The notes below the pieces were generated by a model. The model worked only from the letters and a program-made list of their open reading frames with translations. It was not told the origin of the DNA and made no database searches. A stretch of 39,873 nt of DNA from Verrucomicrobiota bacterium (GTDB lineage: Bacteria > Verrucomicrobiota > Verrucomicrobiia > Limisphaerales > JAIPKD01): assembly GCA_021733835.1 (NCBI GenBank), contig JAIPKD010000026.1, positions 1 to 39,873 on the forward strand, in the 5' to 3' direction. This document shows positions 1 through 6,409 of this stretch, piece by piece. Both the position numbers and the translations under genes were made by a program. Positions within the stretch are counted from its first letter, which is position 1. Every line of letters begins with the position of its first letter.

Positions 1-330
1 CCTCCTGATCTCCGGTTTTTGGGAGCAAGCACAATTAAGACCGTTGTACGTCGCCCATGCATATCGCGCCCGTTCCTCGAAAAGCAACGGAAACACCAAC
101 ATCGGAAACGACGTACGCGAAGCCAATGCCATCGCCTCCTTCGCCGCATTCAAGATCACAGTACGCTCCAAACCGGTATCGGCCTCATCCAAAACCGGTT
201 TTATGTACCCTGATTTGAACTCCTCGAGAACGTTCCATTCATCTTCTCGCGAGGCCTTCGGCGGCACCGGCACCTCGAATCGGACATTATCACCGAACTT
301 AGTAGGTATTTTTCTTATTCTTCTATTCAT
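1..330 (-). CDS. Hypothetical protein, N-terminal part, cut by the left window edge
   Basis: A frame open for 110 codons runs on the minus strand from an ATG at 330 off the left edge, so only the N-terminus is visible. The product begins MNRRIRKIPTKFGDN and is hydrophilic. The last visible residues include ERARYAWATYNGLNCACSQ. There is no signal peptide or membrane segment in the visible part. I do not recognise the family. No strong Shine-Dalgarno sequence precedes the ATG (upstream sequence AAGAAATACTT). The codon pattern and the composition (P, E, K, A rich) look protein-like, and the plus-strand frame over the same bases looks like its shadow. Function unknown. Confidence 0.6.
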   Translation of the reverse strand, partial: MNRRIRKIPTKFGDNVRFEVPVPPKASREDEWNVLEEFKSGYIKPVLDEADTGLERTVILNAAKEAMALASRTSFPMLVFPLLFEERARYAWATYNGLNCACSQKPEIRR

Positions 331-383
331 AAGTATTTCTTATCTTTGTTTGCTGTTTTTGTTTTGCTTTCGGTTATTACTAC

Positions 384-417
384 AAAAAAAAACCCACGAT
401 GTTTCTTTCATCGTGGG
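384..417 (-). terminator. Hairpin followed by T-run on the minus strand
   Basis: CCCACGATG (393-401) and CATCGTGGG (409-417) form a perfect 9-bp stem with a 7-nt loop. On the minus strand the hairpin is followed by a run of nine T (the A-run at 384-392). The shape is that of an intrinsic terminator for transcription moving leftward. No minus-strand gene is visible just to its right, so it may instead insulate the leftward gene at 330 or belong to a repeat. Confidence 0.5.
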
Positions 418-456
418 GGAGATACGCAAAAATCACAGAATCACGGCGTTCCCCCG

Positions 457-498
457 CCACGGTGGGTCAGAATCCTTTGAATACAAAGGATTCCGTGG
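457..498. repeat. Nested palindrome
   Basis: AATCCTTTG (471-479) and CAAAGGATT (484-492) pair perfectly around the 4-nt loop AATA. They are flanked by CCACGG (457-462) and CCGTGG (493-498), which pair as an outer stem with an 8-nt bulge on one side. No T-run follows, so it is not a standard terminator. It may be a palindromic repeat unit or an RNA structure. Confidence 0.5.
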
Positions 499-789
499 AG
501 AGCCTTCATTTGTTTTCCTGTGTTGTGCATCATTCTTTCAATGTTTAACCGATAAGCCCTTAATCAACCGTACAATATTGGACACTATAATCCTCGTATT
601 GTCAAATTTTTTTGCGATGTTTTTAGCGTATCTTGCACTTTACCGGCATTTAATTGCCGGATTCCGGATTCGGATGCCGGTTGCCGGCTTAAATTTTAAC
701 CACGGCGACTGCTGAAATGAGGAAAGAAAAAACTCGAGATTCAACGATCAAACCTTGTTTATAGCACACGGAATGCTAATATCATTATA

Positions 790-1812
790 GTGAGCGAATC
801 AGCGCAAAAGGAAAAGAAACCGCTTAGGATGGTTACTTGTTACAGCTGCGACACCAAGGTTTTTATTCCCGGTGATTTGCAGCCGTTGGCAACTGTGCCG
901 TGCAGTCGGTGCGGCGCATCGATAACGATGCCGATGCAATTACGACAGTTCGAGCTCCGTTCTGCGATTGCATCCGGAGGGATGGGCACGGTTTATAGGG
1001 CATTCGATATAACCCTGGAACGAGAAGTTGCCGTGAAACTGATGAAAAAGGAGCTCGAGGACGATAAAGAAGCGCTCGAAAGTTTCATTCGCGAGGCACG
1101 CTCATGCGCGGCATTGAATCACACGAATATTATTCATATATACACATTCGACGAGTGGGAGGGTCAGCATTTCCTGGTAATGGAGCTGGCAGACAGAGGT
1201 AGCCTCGACACATGGATTGAAAGAGAGAAACACGTACCCGAGCTTAATATACTGGATATAGGGATAAAAGTGGCCTCTGCACTTGATTCCGCGTTAAAGC
1301 ACAGTCTTCTACACCGCGATATCAAGCCTGCGAATATCCTGTTTAACGCCGAGGGCGAACCGAAACTGGTGGACTTCGGCCTGGCGCGAAGTATCGAAAC
1401 CGAGTCCGAAGACGAAGGCTCCATTTGGGGCACTCCATATTATATTGCTCCGGAGAAGATAAAACGTGAGAAGGAAGATTTTCTATCGGACATGTACAGT
1501 CTGGCAGGAACGCTGTATCATGCCATAACCGGTCACGTCCCGTTCGAGGCCTCGTCTGTCGAAGAAGTACTCGAATCCCACATAAGCGTACCGCCCACCC
1601 CGCCCAACCAGGTTATCCATTCGATAACCAAGCCGACCAGCGATGCGCTTGTTAACGCGATGGCGAAAGACCCGCAAGACAGGTATGAATCCTATGACGA
1701 ATTCATCATGGCATTGACCTCGGCCAGGAGCCAACTTTTGGTAAGGAAATTCCGAGGGCCCAAGAGCAGTACTGGAGGCAAATCAAGCACCTTCAGCTGG
1801 TGGCGGCGTTAG
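790..1812 (+). CDS. Ser/Thr protein kinase with N-terminal zinc ribbon
   Basis: A Hanks-type Ser/Thr kinase of 340 residues that starts at GTG. Residues 17-41 carry two CxxC pairs (C17/C20 and C38/C41), which form a zinc-ribbon-like module. The kinase domain follows at about 56-315 with the glycine loop GGMGTVYRA, VAVK lysine (K83), HRDIKPAN (D177), DFG (D195) and an APE-type motif IAPE. All catalytic residues are present, so it should be active. No transmembrane helix and no PASTA or other sensor domain is visible. The short C-terminus is rich in S and G and ends WWRR. It is probably a cytoplasmic regulator with unknown substrates. It stands alone on its strand, facing the MBL hydrolase. Confidence 0.93.
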   Translation: MSESAQKEKKPLRMVTCYSCDTKVFIPGDLQPLATVPCSRCGASITMPMQLRQFELRSAIASGGMGTVYRAFDITLEREVAVKLMKKELEDDKEALESFIREARSCAALNHTNIIHIYTFDEWEGQHFLVMELADRGSLDTWIEREKHVPELNILDIGIKVASALDSALKHSLLHRDIKPANILFNAEGEPKLVDFGLARSIETESEDEGSIWGTPYYIAPEKIKREKEDFLSDMYSLAGTLYHAITGHVPFEASSVEEVLESHISVPPTPPNQVIHSITKPTSDALVNAMAKDPQDRYESYDEFIMALTSARSQLLVRKFRGPKSSTGGKSSTFSWWRR

Positions 1813-1873
1813 TGGTAAATTGCGATAATCCGTATAATATTGGCATGATCAATCTTTTATAATAAATGCCGGA

Positions 1874-2809
1874 TTAAAAAACCTCCGGTATGCCTTCGTC
1901 CAGTATTCTTATCTTATCGCTCACGCCGTTCAAGCCACCCAGCCGTTTCAACCATCTGGGCGGTTCATCCATTTCCTCGAAAGACAGCCGAAAAGTACCA
2001 TAGTGCATCGGCACCAACCACTTCGAACGCAGATCAAAGAATGCGTCCAGCGCCTCGACGGGACTCATGTGCACGCGCCGGAAAGAATCCGGTTCATAAG
2101 TACCAATGGGCAACAGCGCTATATCCGGCGACAGCCTTTCACCTATCTCGCTGAATCCCTCGTAATAAGCGCTATCGCCTGAATGATATATACTCTTATT
2201 TCCATGCCTTAGCACGAATCCGCCGTAACCCCGATGATCATCATGAAGCACACGCGCCCCCCAATGCCTGCACGGTACAAGCGTTACCGACCAGTCGCCG
2301 TGTGTAAAGGTCTCCCACCATTCCAACTCTATTATTCGTTCAAACCCGAGGCCGCTGGCCAAGTCTCCCATACCCCATGGCATTACGCCGATCTTGGGCG
2401 CAGGCAACCTGCGAATGGTGGGCTTATGAAAGTGATCAAAGTGCGCATGTGTTAATAACACCAAGTCCACAGGCGGCAGGTCTTCTATCTTCATCCCCGC
2501 ACGTCTTATCCGTTTAAGTAAAAATAGCCACTTGGCGAAATTCGGATCGATCAGCGCATTCAAATCATTAAATTGAACTAAAAACGACGCATGCCCGATC
2601 CATGTAAGCGCCAATTGATCTTTGGTAAGATTGGGAAACGAAGGGCGCTTGTAATGCCCCACACGGCGCGTCATCAGAGCCTTCCATACCATTTCACGAA
2701 AGAAGGCCCTCGCATTGAAAGACCGGGTCGGCGTCAAATCCCGCATTGACCGAGGCATGTGCTCTCGCCTGGCCGGCCGACCGGATGTATCAGAAATATT
2801 CCAGCTCAT
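1874..2809 (-). CDS. MBL-fold metallohydrolase, NAPE-PLD/UlaG-like
   Basis: A metallo-beta-lactamase-fold hydrolase of 311 residues. The metal motif THAHFDHFHK (HxHxDH, near residues 121-130) is intact. Further expected ligands lie in CRHWGAR, the aspartate of YHSGDSAY and the histidine of PMHYGTF. The order of motifs and the WIGHASFLVQ strand match the bacterial NAPE-PLD-like subfamily, which hydrolyses phosphodiester or related bonds. The natural substrate here cannot be read from sequence. The start is taken at ATG 2809; a TTG lies directly before it. No signal peptide is visible, so it is probably cytoplasmic. It is transcribed divergently from the gamma-carbonic-anhydrase-like gene across a 123-bp gap. 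Confidence 0.88.
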   Translation of the reverse strand: MSWNISDTSGRPARREHMPRSMRDLTPTRSFNARAFFREMVWKALMTRRVGHYKRPSFPNLTKDQLALTWIGHASFLVQFNDLNALIDPNFAKWLFLLKRIRRAGMKIEDLPPVDLVLLTHAHFDHFHKPTIRRLPAPKIGVMPWGMGDLASGLGFERIIELEWWETFTHGDWSVTLVPCRHWGARVLHDDHRGYGGFVLRHGNKSIYHSGDSAYYEGFSEIGERLSPDIALLPIGTYEPDSFRRVHMSPVEALDAFFDLRSKWLVPMHYGTFRLSFEEMDEPPRWLKRLGGLNGVSDKIRILDEGIPEVF

Positions 2810-2932
2810 CAAATTAATCCGAACTTATTTAGCTTACTCCATAAACAAAAAAATTACAACTGCCGGCACCGGACAAATTTTTTTTCGCAATAATCGTCGG
2901 GTATGTGATAGAAATTCCAACGACAGGTTGTT

Positions 2933-3487
2933 ATGGAACTCCGGATCAAAGAAACACTGAAAAGACACCTTTTAAAAGAACCGCAGCTCGGAAAAGGCGT
3001 TTTCATCGCCAAGGGCGCGGTGGTGGTCGGCAACGTTTCACTGAACGATTACTCCAGCGTCTGGTTTAACGCCGTACTTCGAGGCGACATCCAGTCTATA
3101 AACATCGGCCACCATTCCAATATTCAGGATAATTGCGTCATTCATCTATCGGAGGGTATCCCATGCAACGTCGGTGATTATGTAACAGTCGGACACCACG
3201 CCATCCTTCATAGCTGCACCGTTGAAGACCAATCGCTTATTGGAATGAACGCAACCATCCTCGACGGCGCGGCCGTAGGCACCCAGAGTATCATCGGCGC
3301 CAATGCACTCGTGCCCGAGGGCTTCAAAGTGCCGCCGCGCACACTAGCGCTCGGATGTCCGGCAAAGGTTAAACGTGAATTGACCGAAGACGAGTTCGGT
3401 AAATTGAAATCTCATGCTGAGGCCTACGCGGAAATAGCCAGTTTCTGGATAAAGCACGGAATTCTTGGCGGCGGCGCCGCCGCGTAA
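2933..3487 (+). CDS. Gamma-carbonic-anhydrase-like hexapeptide-repeat protein
   Basis: A protein of 184 residues made almost entirely of left-handed beta-helix hexapeptide repeats. It belongs to the YrdA/CaiE/PaaY branch of gamma-class carbonic anhydrase-like proteins. The conserved zinc ligands are in place: a histidine in NIQDNCVIH (H71) and two in GHHAILH (H88, H93), together with RGD (R50-D52). Family members form trimers and bind zinc or iron. Some hydrate CO2 and others have thioesterase or unknown activity, so the reaction is uncertain. The ATG at 2933 follows the SD-like sequence ACAGG. It ends with a Gly/Ala-rich tail, GGGAAA. Confidence 0.92.
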   Translation: MELRIKETLKRHLLKEPQLGKGVFIAKGAVVVGNVSLNDYSSVWFNAVLRGDIQSINIGHHSNIQDNCVIHLSEGIPCNVGDYVTVGHHAILHSCTVEDQSLIGMNATILDGAAVGTQSIIGANALVPEGFKVPPRTLALGCPAKVKRELTEDEFGKLKSHAEAYAEIASFWIKHGILGGGAAA

Positions 3488-3550
3488 AACCCTACCTCCG
3501 CGTGTTCTGCGCCTTTAGTGGTAAATTGCTTAAAAAGCTAATAAAGTAAG

Positions 3551-3588
3551 GAGAAAATATTACGTCCCTAAAGGGACTTAATGGATTT
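3551..3588 (-). repeat. Palindromic repeat, copy 1 (minus orientation)
   Basis: The core GTCCCT-AA-AGGGAC (3564-3577) is flanked by AATATT. Read on the minus strand it gives AAGTCCCTTTAGGGACG followed by TAATATTTT. This matches the other three copies in the cluster: a short palindrome followed by a G[A/T]AATATT-like tail. Confidence 0.75.
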
Positions 3589-3601
3589 GTGTAGTGGGTG
3601 T

Positions 3602-3633
3602 GGCTATAAATATTTTGCCCCTGACGGGGCAAA
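3602..3633 (-). repeat. Palindromic repeat, copy 2 (minus orientation)
   Basis: TTTGCCCC (3614-3621) and GGGGCAAA (3626-3633) form an 8-bp perfect stem. Read on the minus strand the element is TTTGCCCCGTCAGGGGCAAA followed by ATATTTATAGCC. The core bases differ from the other copies, but they change in compensating pairs (T/A to C/G). This suggests the stem itself is conserved. Confidence 0.75.
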
Positions 3634-3703
3634 TCTCCTCCCGGGTTTTAAGTTGTTAAGTTTTAAGTGAATAAGCTGTTGAGCTGAGCCCACAATCCTA
3701 ATG

Positions 3704-3732
3704 AATCCCGTTAGGGATGAAATGTCTATAGC
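3704..3732 (+). repeat. Palindromic repeat, copy 3 (plus orientation)
   Basis: ATCCC (3705-3709) and GGGAT (3714-3718) pair around GTTA. The tail GAAATGTCTATAGC follows and aligns with the tail of copy 2 (AAATATTTATAGC). The tail sits on the same side of the stem as in copy 4, opposite to copies 1 and 2. Confidence 0.75.
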
Positions 3733-3752
3733 AAAAAGCCCAACAAACAGCG

Positions 3753-3779
3753 TAAGTCCCGTAGGGACGAAATATTATG
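3753..3779 (+). repeat. Palindromic repeat, copy 4 (plus orientation)
   Basis: GTCCC (3756-3760) and GGGAC (3764-3768) pair around GTA, followed by GAAATATTATG. With copies 1-3 it supports a consensus of the type AxTCCCGTYAGGGAxGAAATATT with an optional TATAGC end. Confidence 0.75.
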
Positions 3780-3872
3780 TCATCATTTTTCGTGCTCGTT
3801 GCGGATTTTGCGAGGGGTAATGCGCCTCTCGCCAAGAGCTCGAAGGACGCAATGATGTTTAAATCCCGGCTC

Positions 3873-3965
3873 CGTACACGTACACGTACACGTACACGTT
3901 CACGATTCCGATTATTCACAGTCGATGACCCTATACGAAAAACGTGTACGCGTACGCGTACGGGA
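3873..3965. repeat. Hexanucleotide tandem repeats in inverted arrangement
   Basis: Four perfect CGTACA units and a fifth variant CGTTCA run from 3873. After about 45 bp of unique sequence, units of the form CGTGTA/CGCGTA lie at about 3943-3961, ending in CGGG. The second block reads TGTACG-like, close to the reverse complement of the first. The two blocks could therefore form a long imperfect stem around the spacer. The six-base period explains the RV/RT-repeat open frames on both strands. Confidence 0.7.
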
Positions 3966-4177
3966 ACCAGAACGAGCACGGGAAGGGATGCGGAGCGCGG
4001 CTGTGTCCGAAGGATCAGCCGCTGCGGCTTCGAATGCCACGGCACAGTTCACCTCTCACAGTTCACAGTTCACGTTTCCATAAAGGTCTAATTCCTGTTG
4101 GTAAATTTGGATAGAACCGAATAAAAATATGGTGTGCGTCAAAAAGCACATATCCAACGCTGCATTTCTCTGTATAA

Positions 4178-4339
4178 TTTGGGATAAGAATTGAATATGT
4201 CCCCGAGTATGGTCGACAGTTCAAAAACCAGATGGATGCTGCCGGCGCCCAACAATCAGAACAGGCCCTGCAGCAGAAAAGACGGTTGACGACAATAGGC
4301 GCGCTTGCTAATCTAGGCGCATATTTGAAAGTTAGTTAA
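4178..4339 (+). other. Possible small or remnant coding frame upstream of the prepilins
   Basis: A 53-codon open frame with no early ATG. The only in-frame ATG (4232) would give 35 residues, starting MDAAGAQQSEQALQQKRRL and ending LGAYLKVS. It stops 25 bases before the first prepilin. The composition (helical, Q/A/E/K rich) looks protein-like, so it may be a small gene in the prepilin transcript or the 3' remnant of a decayed gene. I cannot identify it, and chance is possible. Confidence 0.2.
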
Positions 4340-4364
4340 AGAGAAAAGAAAAATTAAGCAGGTT

Positions 4365-5240
4365 ATGAAATCAAATATCAATCAATTACGAATCCGATGG
4401 CGAAAGGATCGGCGCGGCTTTACGCTCATCGAGCTCCTGGTGGTCATAGCCATCATAGCTGTGCTCGCTGGAATGCTCCTGCCGGCATTGGCTAAGGCCA
4501 AGGAAAAGGCGCAGGGTATCAAATGCATCAACAATCTCAAACAGTTGATGTTGGCATGGACGATGTACGCCGACGACAACAACGGCGAGCTGGTTTATAA
4601 TAGAGATGGTGGAACTAGCACAGACCCTAATAGCGAAGCTGATGACAGCTGGGTTGCCGGATGGCTGGACTACGACGCAAACAATTCCGACAATACGAAT
4701 AAACTCTACTTAGTTGATGAAAGATACGGTAAACTCGCCAAGTATACAAAGAATGCCGATATCTATAGATGTCCGGCGGATAAAGCAGTGGTCCGTATGG
4801 GCAACGAACTCGTCCCGCGTGTCCGCAGTATGTCCATGAACTCATGGGTCGGCGTTGGATCAAACATCAGAGGCCGGTACAGTGATGATATATACAGACA
4901 TAATGTAAAAATGACGGACTTCGCCAGTCCGGGCCCTGCAGAGAATTGGGTGTTCATCGACGAGCGTTCGGACAGCATCAATGACGGTTGGTTTGCCGTT
5001 GATATGACCGGCGGGCTCAGTAACCCACGTGCATTTCGTCTTGTCGATTATCCAGCCAGCTACCATAACGGCGCGGCGGGGCTGTCTTTCGCCGATGGAC
5101 ACGCAGAAATCAAGAAATGGGTCGATCAGAGGACAACCCCTCAGCTTCAGAAGGGAGAACTAATTCCCTTGGGTGTCGCATCACCAAATAACGATGACGT
5201 TTTTTGGTTGCATAAGAGGACAACAGGTCGAATACAATAA
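4365..5240 (+). CDS. Prepilin-type N-terminal methylation domain protein, copy A
   Basis: A secreted type IV pseudopilin-like protein of 291 residues. After a short basic leader, the prepilin peptidase site is [19 protein letters not shown] (from about residue 19); cleavage occurs after G and the following F is N-methylated. The hydrophobic helix is followed by the conserved [18 protein letters not shown] globular domain with four or more cysteines follows (the [16 protein letters not shown] region). Near the C-terminus, H-x9-DG ([20 protein letters not shown]) marks the large PVC/Planctomycete family of pseudopilin-like surface proteins, whose role is mostly unknown. It is paired with the paralogue at 5387. 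No pilus assembly genes lie in the window. Confidence 0.93.
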   Translation: MKSNINQLRIRWRKDRRGFTLIELLVVIAIIAVLAGMLLPALAKAKEKAQGIKCINNLKQLMLAWTMYADDNNGELVYNRDGGTSTDPNSEADDSWVAGWLDYDANNSDNTNKLYLVDERYGKLAKYTKNADIYRCPADKAVVRMGNELVPRVRSMSMNSWVGVGSNIRGRYSDDIYRHNVKMTDFASPGPAENWVFIDERSDSINDGWFAVDMTGGLSNPRAFRLVDYPASYHNGAAGLSFADGHAEIKKWVDQRTTPQLQKGELIPLGVASPNNDDVFWLHKRTTGRIQ

Positions 5241-5265
5241 TATTACTTCGTCGTCTTAACTCATA

Positions 5266-5299
5266 AAAAAACCCGCGTTCGTAAACGCGGGTTTTTTTT
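5266..5299 (+). terminator. Intrinsic terminator between the two prepilin genes
   Basis: CCCGCGTT and AACGCGGG form a GC-rich 8-bp stem with a tiny loop, followed by a run of eight T. The stem is preceded by a run of A, so it can also act on the minus strand. It lies 30-60 bp after the stop of copy A, so copy A and copy B are probably separate transcripts. Confidence 0.9.
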
Positions 5300-5386
5300 C
5301 TTCTCATCGAACATTGACTAGCCGGCTGGTTAATATAAGAATGATCACCATAGCCTAAATTTAAATCATCCATCCAGTGCAATAAT

Positions 5387-6244
5387 ATGGAATCCAAGCT
5401 AAAACATAGCAGGTTAAAAGCGCGACAACATGGCTTCACGCTTATCGAACTATTAGTTGTCATCGCAATCATCGCCGTCCTTGCAGGCATGCTCCTGCCG
5501 GCATTGGCAAAGGCCAAGGAGAAGGCACAGGGTATCAAATGCATAAATAATCTCAAGCAGTTGATGCTGGCATGGACGTTATACGCTGATGACAACGAGG
5601 GTACGCTTGCCGTTAATACAGGAAATAGCGGAAATAGCTGGGTTCAGGGATGGTTGGACTTTTCACCGAACAATTCCGACAACACCAATAAGCTTTTTTT
5701 GGTCGATGAAAGATACGCCAAACTCGGCAAATACATAAAAAATTGGGAAATCTATAGATGCCCCGCAGACAATTCAATGGTCAGGATGGGTAACGAGATG
5801 ATCCCGCGAGTTCGGAGTATGTCAATGAATTGCTGGATAGGTGACCAATCACCCACTTGGGACAGCACGGATAATAATGAATACAGGCATAATGTGAAAA
5901 TGACGGATTTCGCCAATCCAGGCCCGGCCAAAACGTGGGTGCTCATTGACGAGCGCGAGGACAGTATCAACGACAGCTTTTTCGTCGTGGACATGACGGG
6001 CTGGCTTGTAAACCAACGTTCCTTCATGATAGTCGACTACCCGGCCAGCTACCACAACGGTGCAGGTGGTCTTTCCTTCGCCGACGGACATGCTGAAATC
6101 CGTAAATGGGTCGACCCGAGAACCACGCCGCAATTGCGAAAGGGTGAGCTCATCCCGTTGGACGTGCCCTCACCAAATAACGATGACATTTATTGGTTGC
6201 ATGAAAGGACAACAGGTGTGGTCGGCGGCGCCGGACGTCGTTAA
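5387..6244 (+). CDS. Prepilin-type N-terminal methylation domain protein, copy B
   Basis: A paralogue of copy A with 285 residues and the same plan. It has the leader with [19 protein letters not shown], the [17 protein letters not shown] segment, the [19 protein letters not shown] core and the H-x9-DG motif ([17 protein letters not shown]). The two proteins are collinear over nearly their whole length. They differ mainly in the loop after LAWT(M/L)YADDN and in the segment before the [10 protein letters not shown] strand, which suggests tandem duplication followed by divergence of exposed loops. The tail differs: copy B ends GVVGGAGRR. Probably a surface-exposed or pseudopilus-like protein; its partner and function are unknown. 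Confidence 0.93.
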   Translation: MESKLKHSRLKARQHGFTLIELLVVIAIIAVLAGMLLPALAKAKEKAQGIKCINNLKQLMLAWTLYADDNEGTLAVNTGNSGNSWVQGWLDFSPNNSDNTNKLFLVDERYAKLGKYIKNWEIYRCPADNSMVRMGNEMIPRVRSMSMNCWIGDQSPTWDSTDNNEYRHNVKMTDFANPGPAKTWVLIDEREDSINDSFFVVDMTGWLVNQRSFMIVDYPASYHNGAGGLSFADGHAEIRKWVDPRTTPQLRKGELIPLDVPSPNNDDIYWLHERTTGVVGGAGRR

Positions 6245-6346
6245 AGACAAAGTTCACCAGCCCGAGGAACAAGCACCCTGCGCCTCCACTTGCCGGAATT
6301 TCCTCTCATCGTCGTTTCTATTGTCCACACCAATAGCCGAATAAGA

Positions 6347-6388
6347 AAGCCTCCCTACAGCATCACGTAAACAACTGCAGTGAGGCTT
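6347..6388 (-). terminator. Probable terminator downstream of the sialate esterase gene
   Basis: Fourteen-base arms at 6347-6360 and 6375-6388 pair with one mismatch and one G-T wobble around a 14-nt loop. On the minus strand the stem is followed by TTCTTAT. It lies 22 bp beyond the stop of the minus-strand esterase gene. Confidence 0.5.
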
Positions 6389-6409
6389 GACATTCTTCCT
6401 CACAGGCGC

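Larger units (their letters stand above)
331..789. other. AT-rich intergenic region with hairpins
   Basis: No convincing gene is present between the minus-strand partial gene and the kinase. The region holds a 9-bp perfect hairpin with an A-tract (393-417), a nested palindrome (457-498) and a stretch of CCGG-containing short inverted repeats around 650-690. A long plus-strand open frame crosses the whole region, but its product is low-complexity and hydrophobic-basic, and it overlaps the minus-strand gene. Confidence 0.6.
3488..4364. other. Repeat-rich 877-bp intergenic region
   Basis: No convincing gene is present. From left to right the region contains a short dispersed motif (3515-3529), four related palindromes (3551-3780), hexamer tandem repeats CGTACA and CGCGTA (3873-3965), a CACAGTT/CACGTTT-type short repeat near 4055-4078, and a 53-codon open frame that lacks an obvious start (4178-4339). 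The two long open frames around the hexamers encode only RVRV/RTRT low-complexity protein and are products of the repeat. Confidence 0.7.

Noticed and set aside
44-715. Long plus-strand open frame at the left edge
   Set aside because: It overlaps a better minus-strand frame, has a low-complexity basic and hydrophobic product with no family features, and crosses the hairpin-rich gap.
3551-3780. CRISPR array
   Set aside because: The four palindromes are irregularly spaced and in two orientations, with no unique spacers of constant length and no cas genes.
3698-4091. Two open frames encoding RVRV and RTRT repeats
   Set aside because: They are readings of the hexamer tandem repeats and have no domain features.
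4173-4178. TATAAT as a promoter for the prepilin genes
   Set aside because: No -35-like hexamer lies at 16-18 bp upstream, and the site lies within AT-rich sequence.
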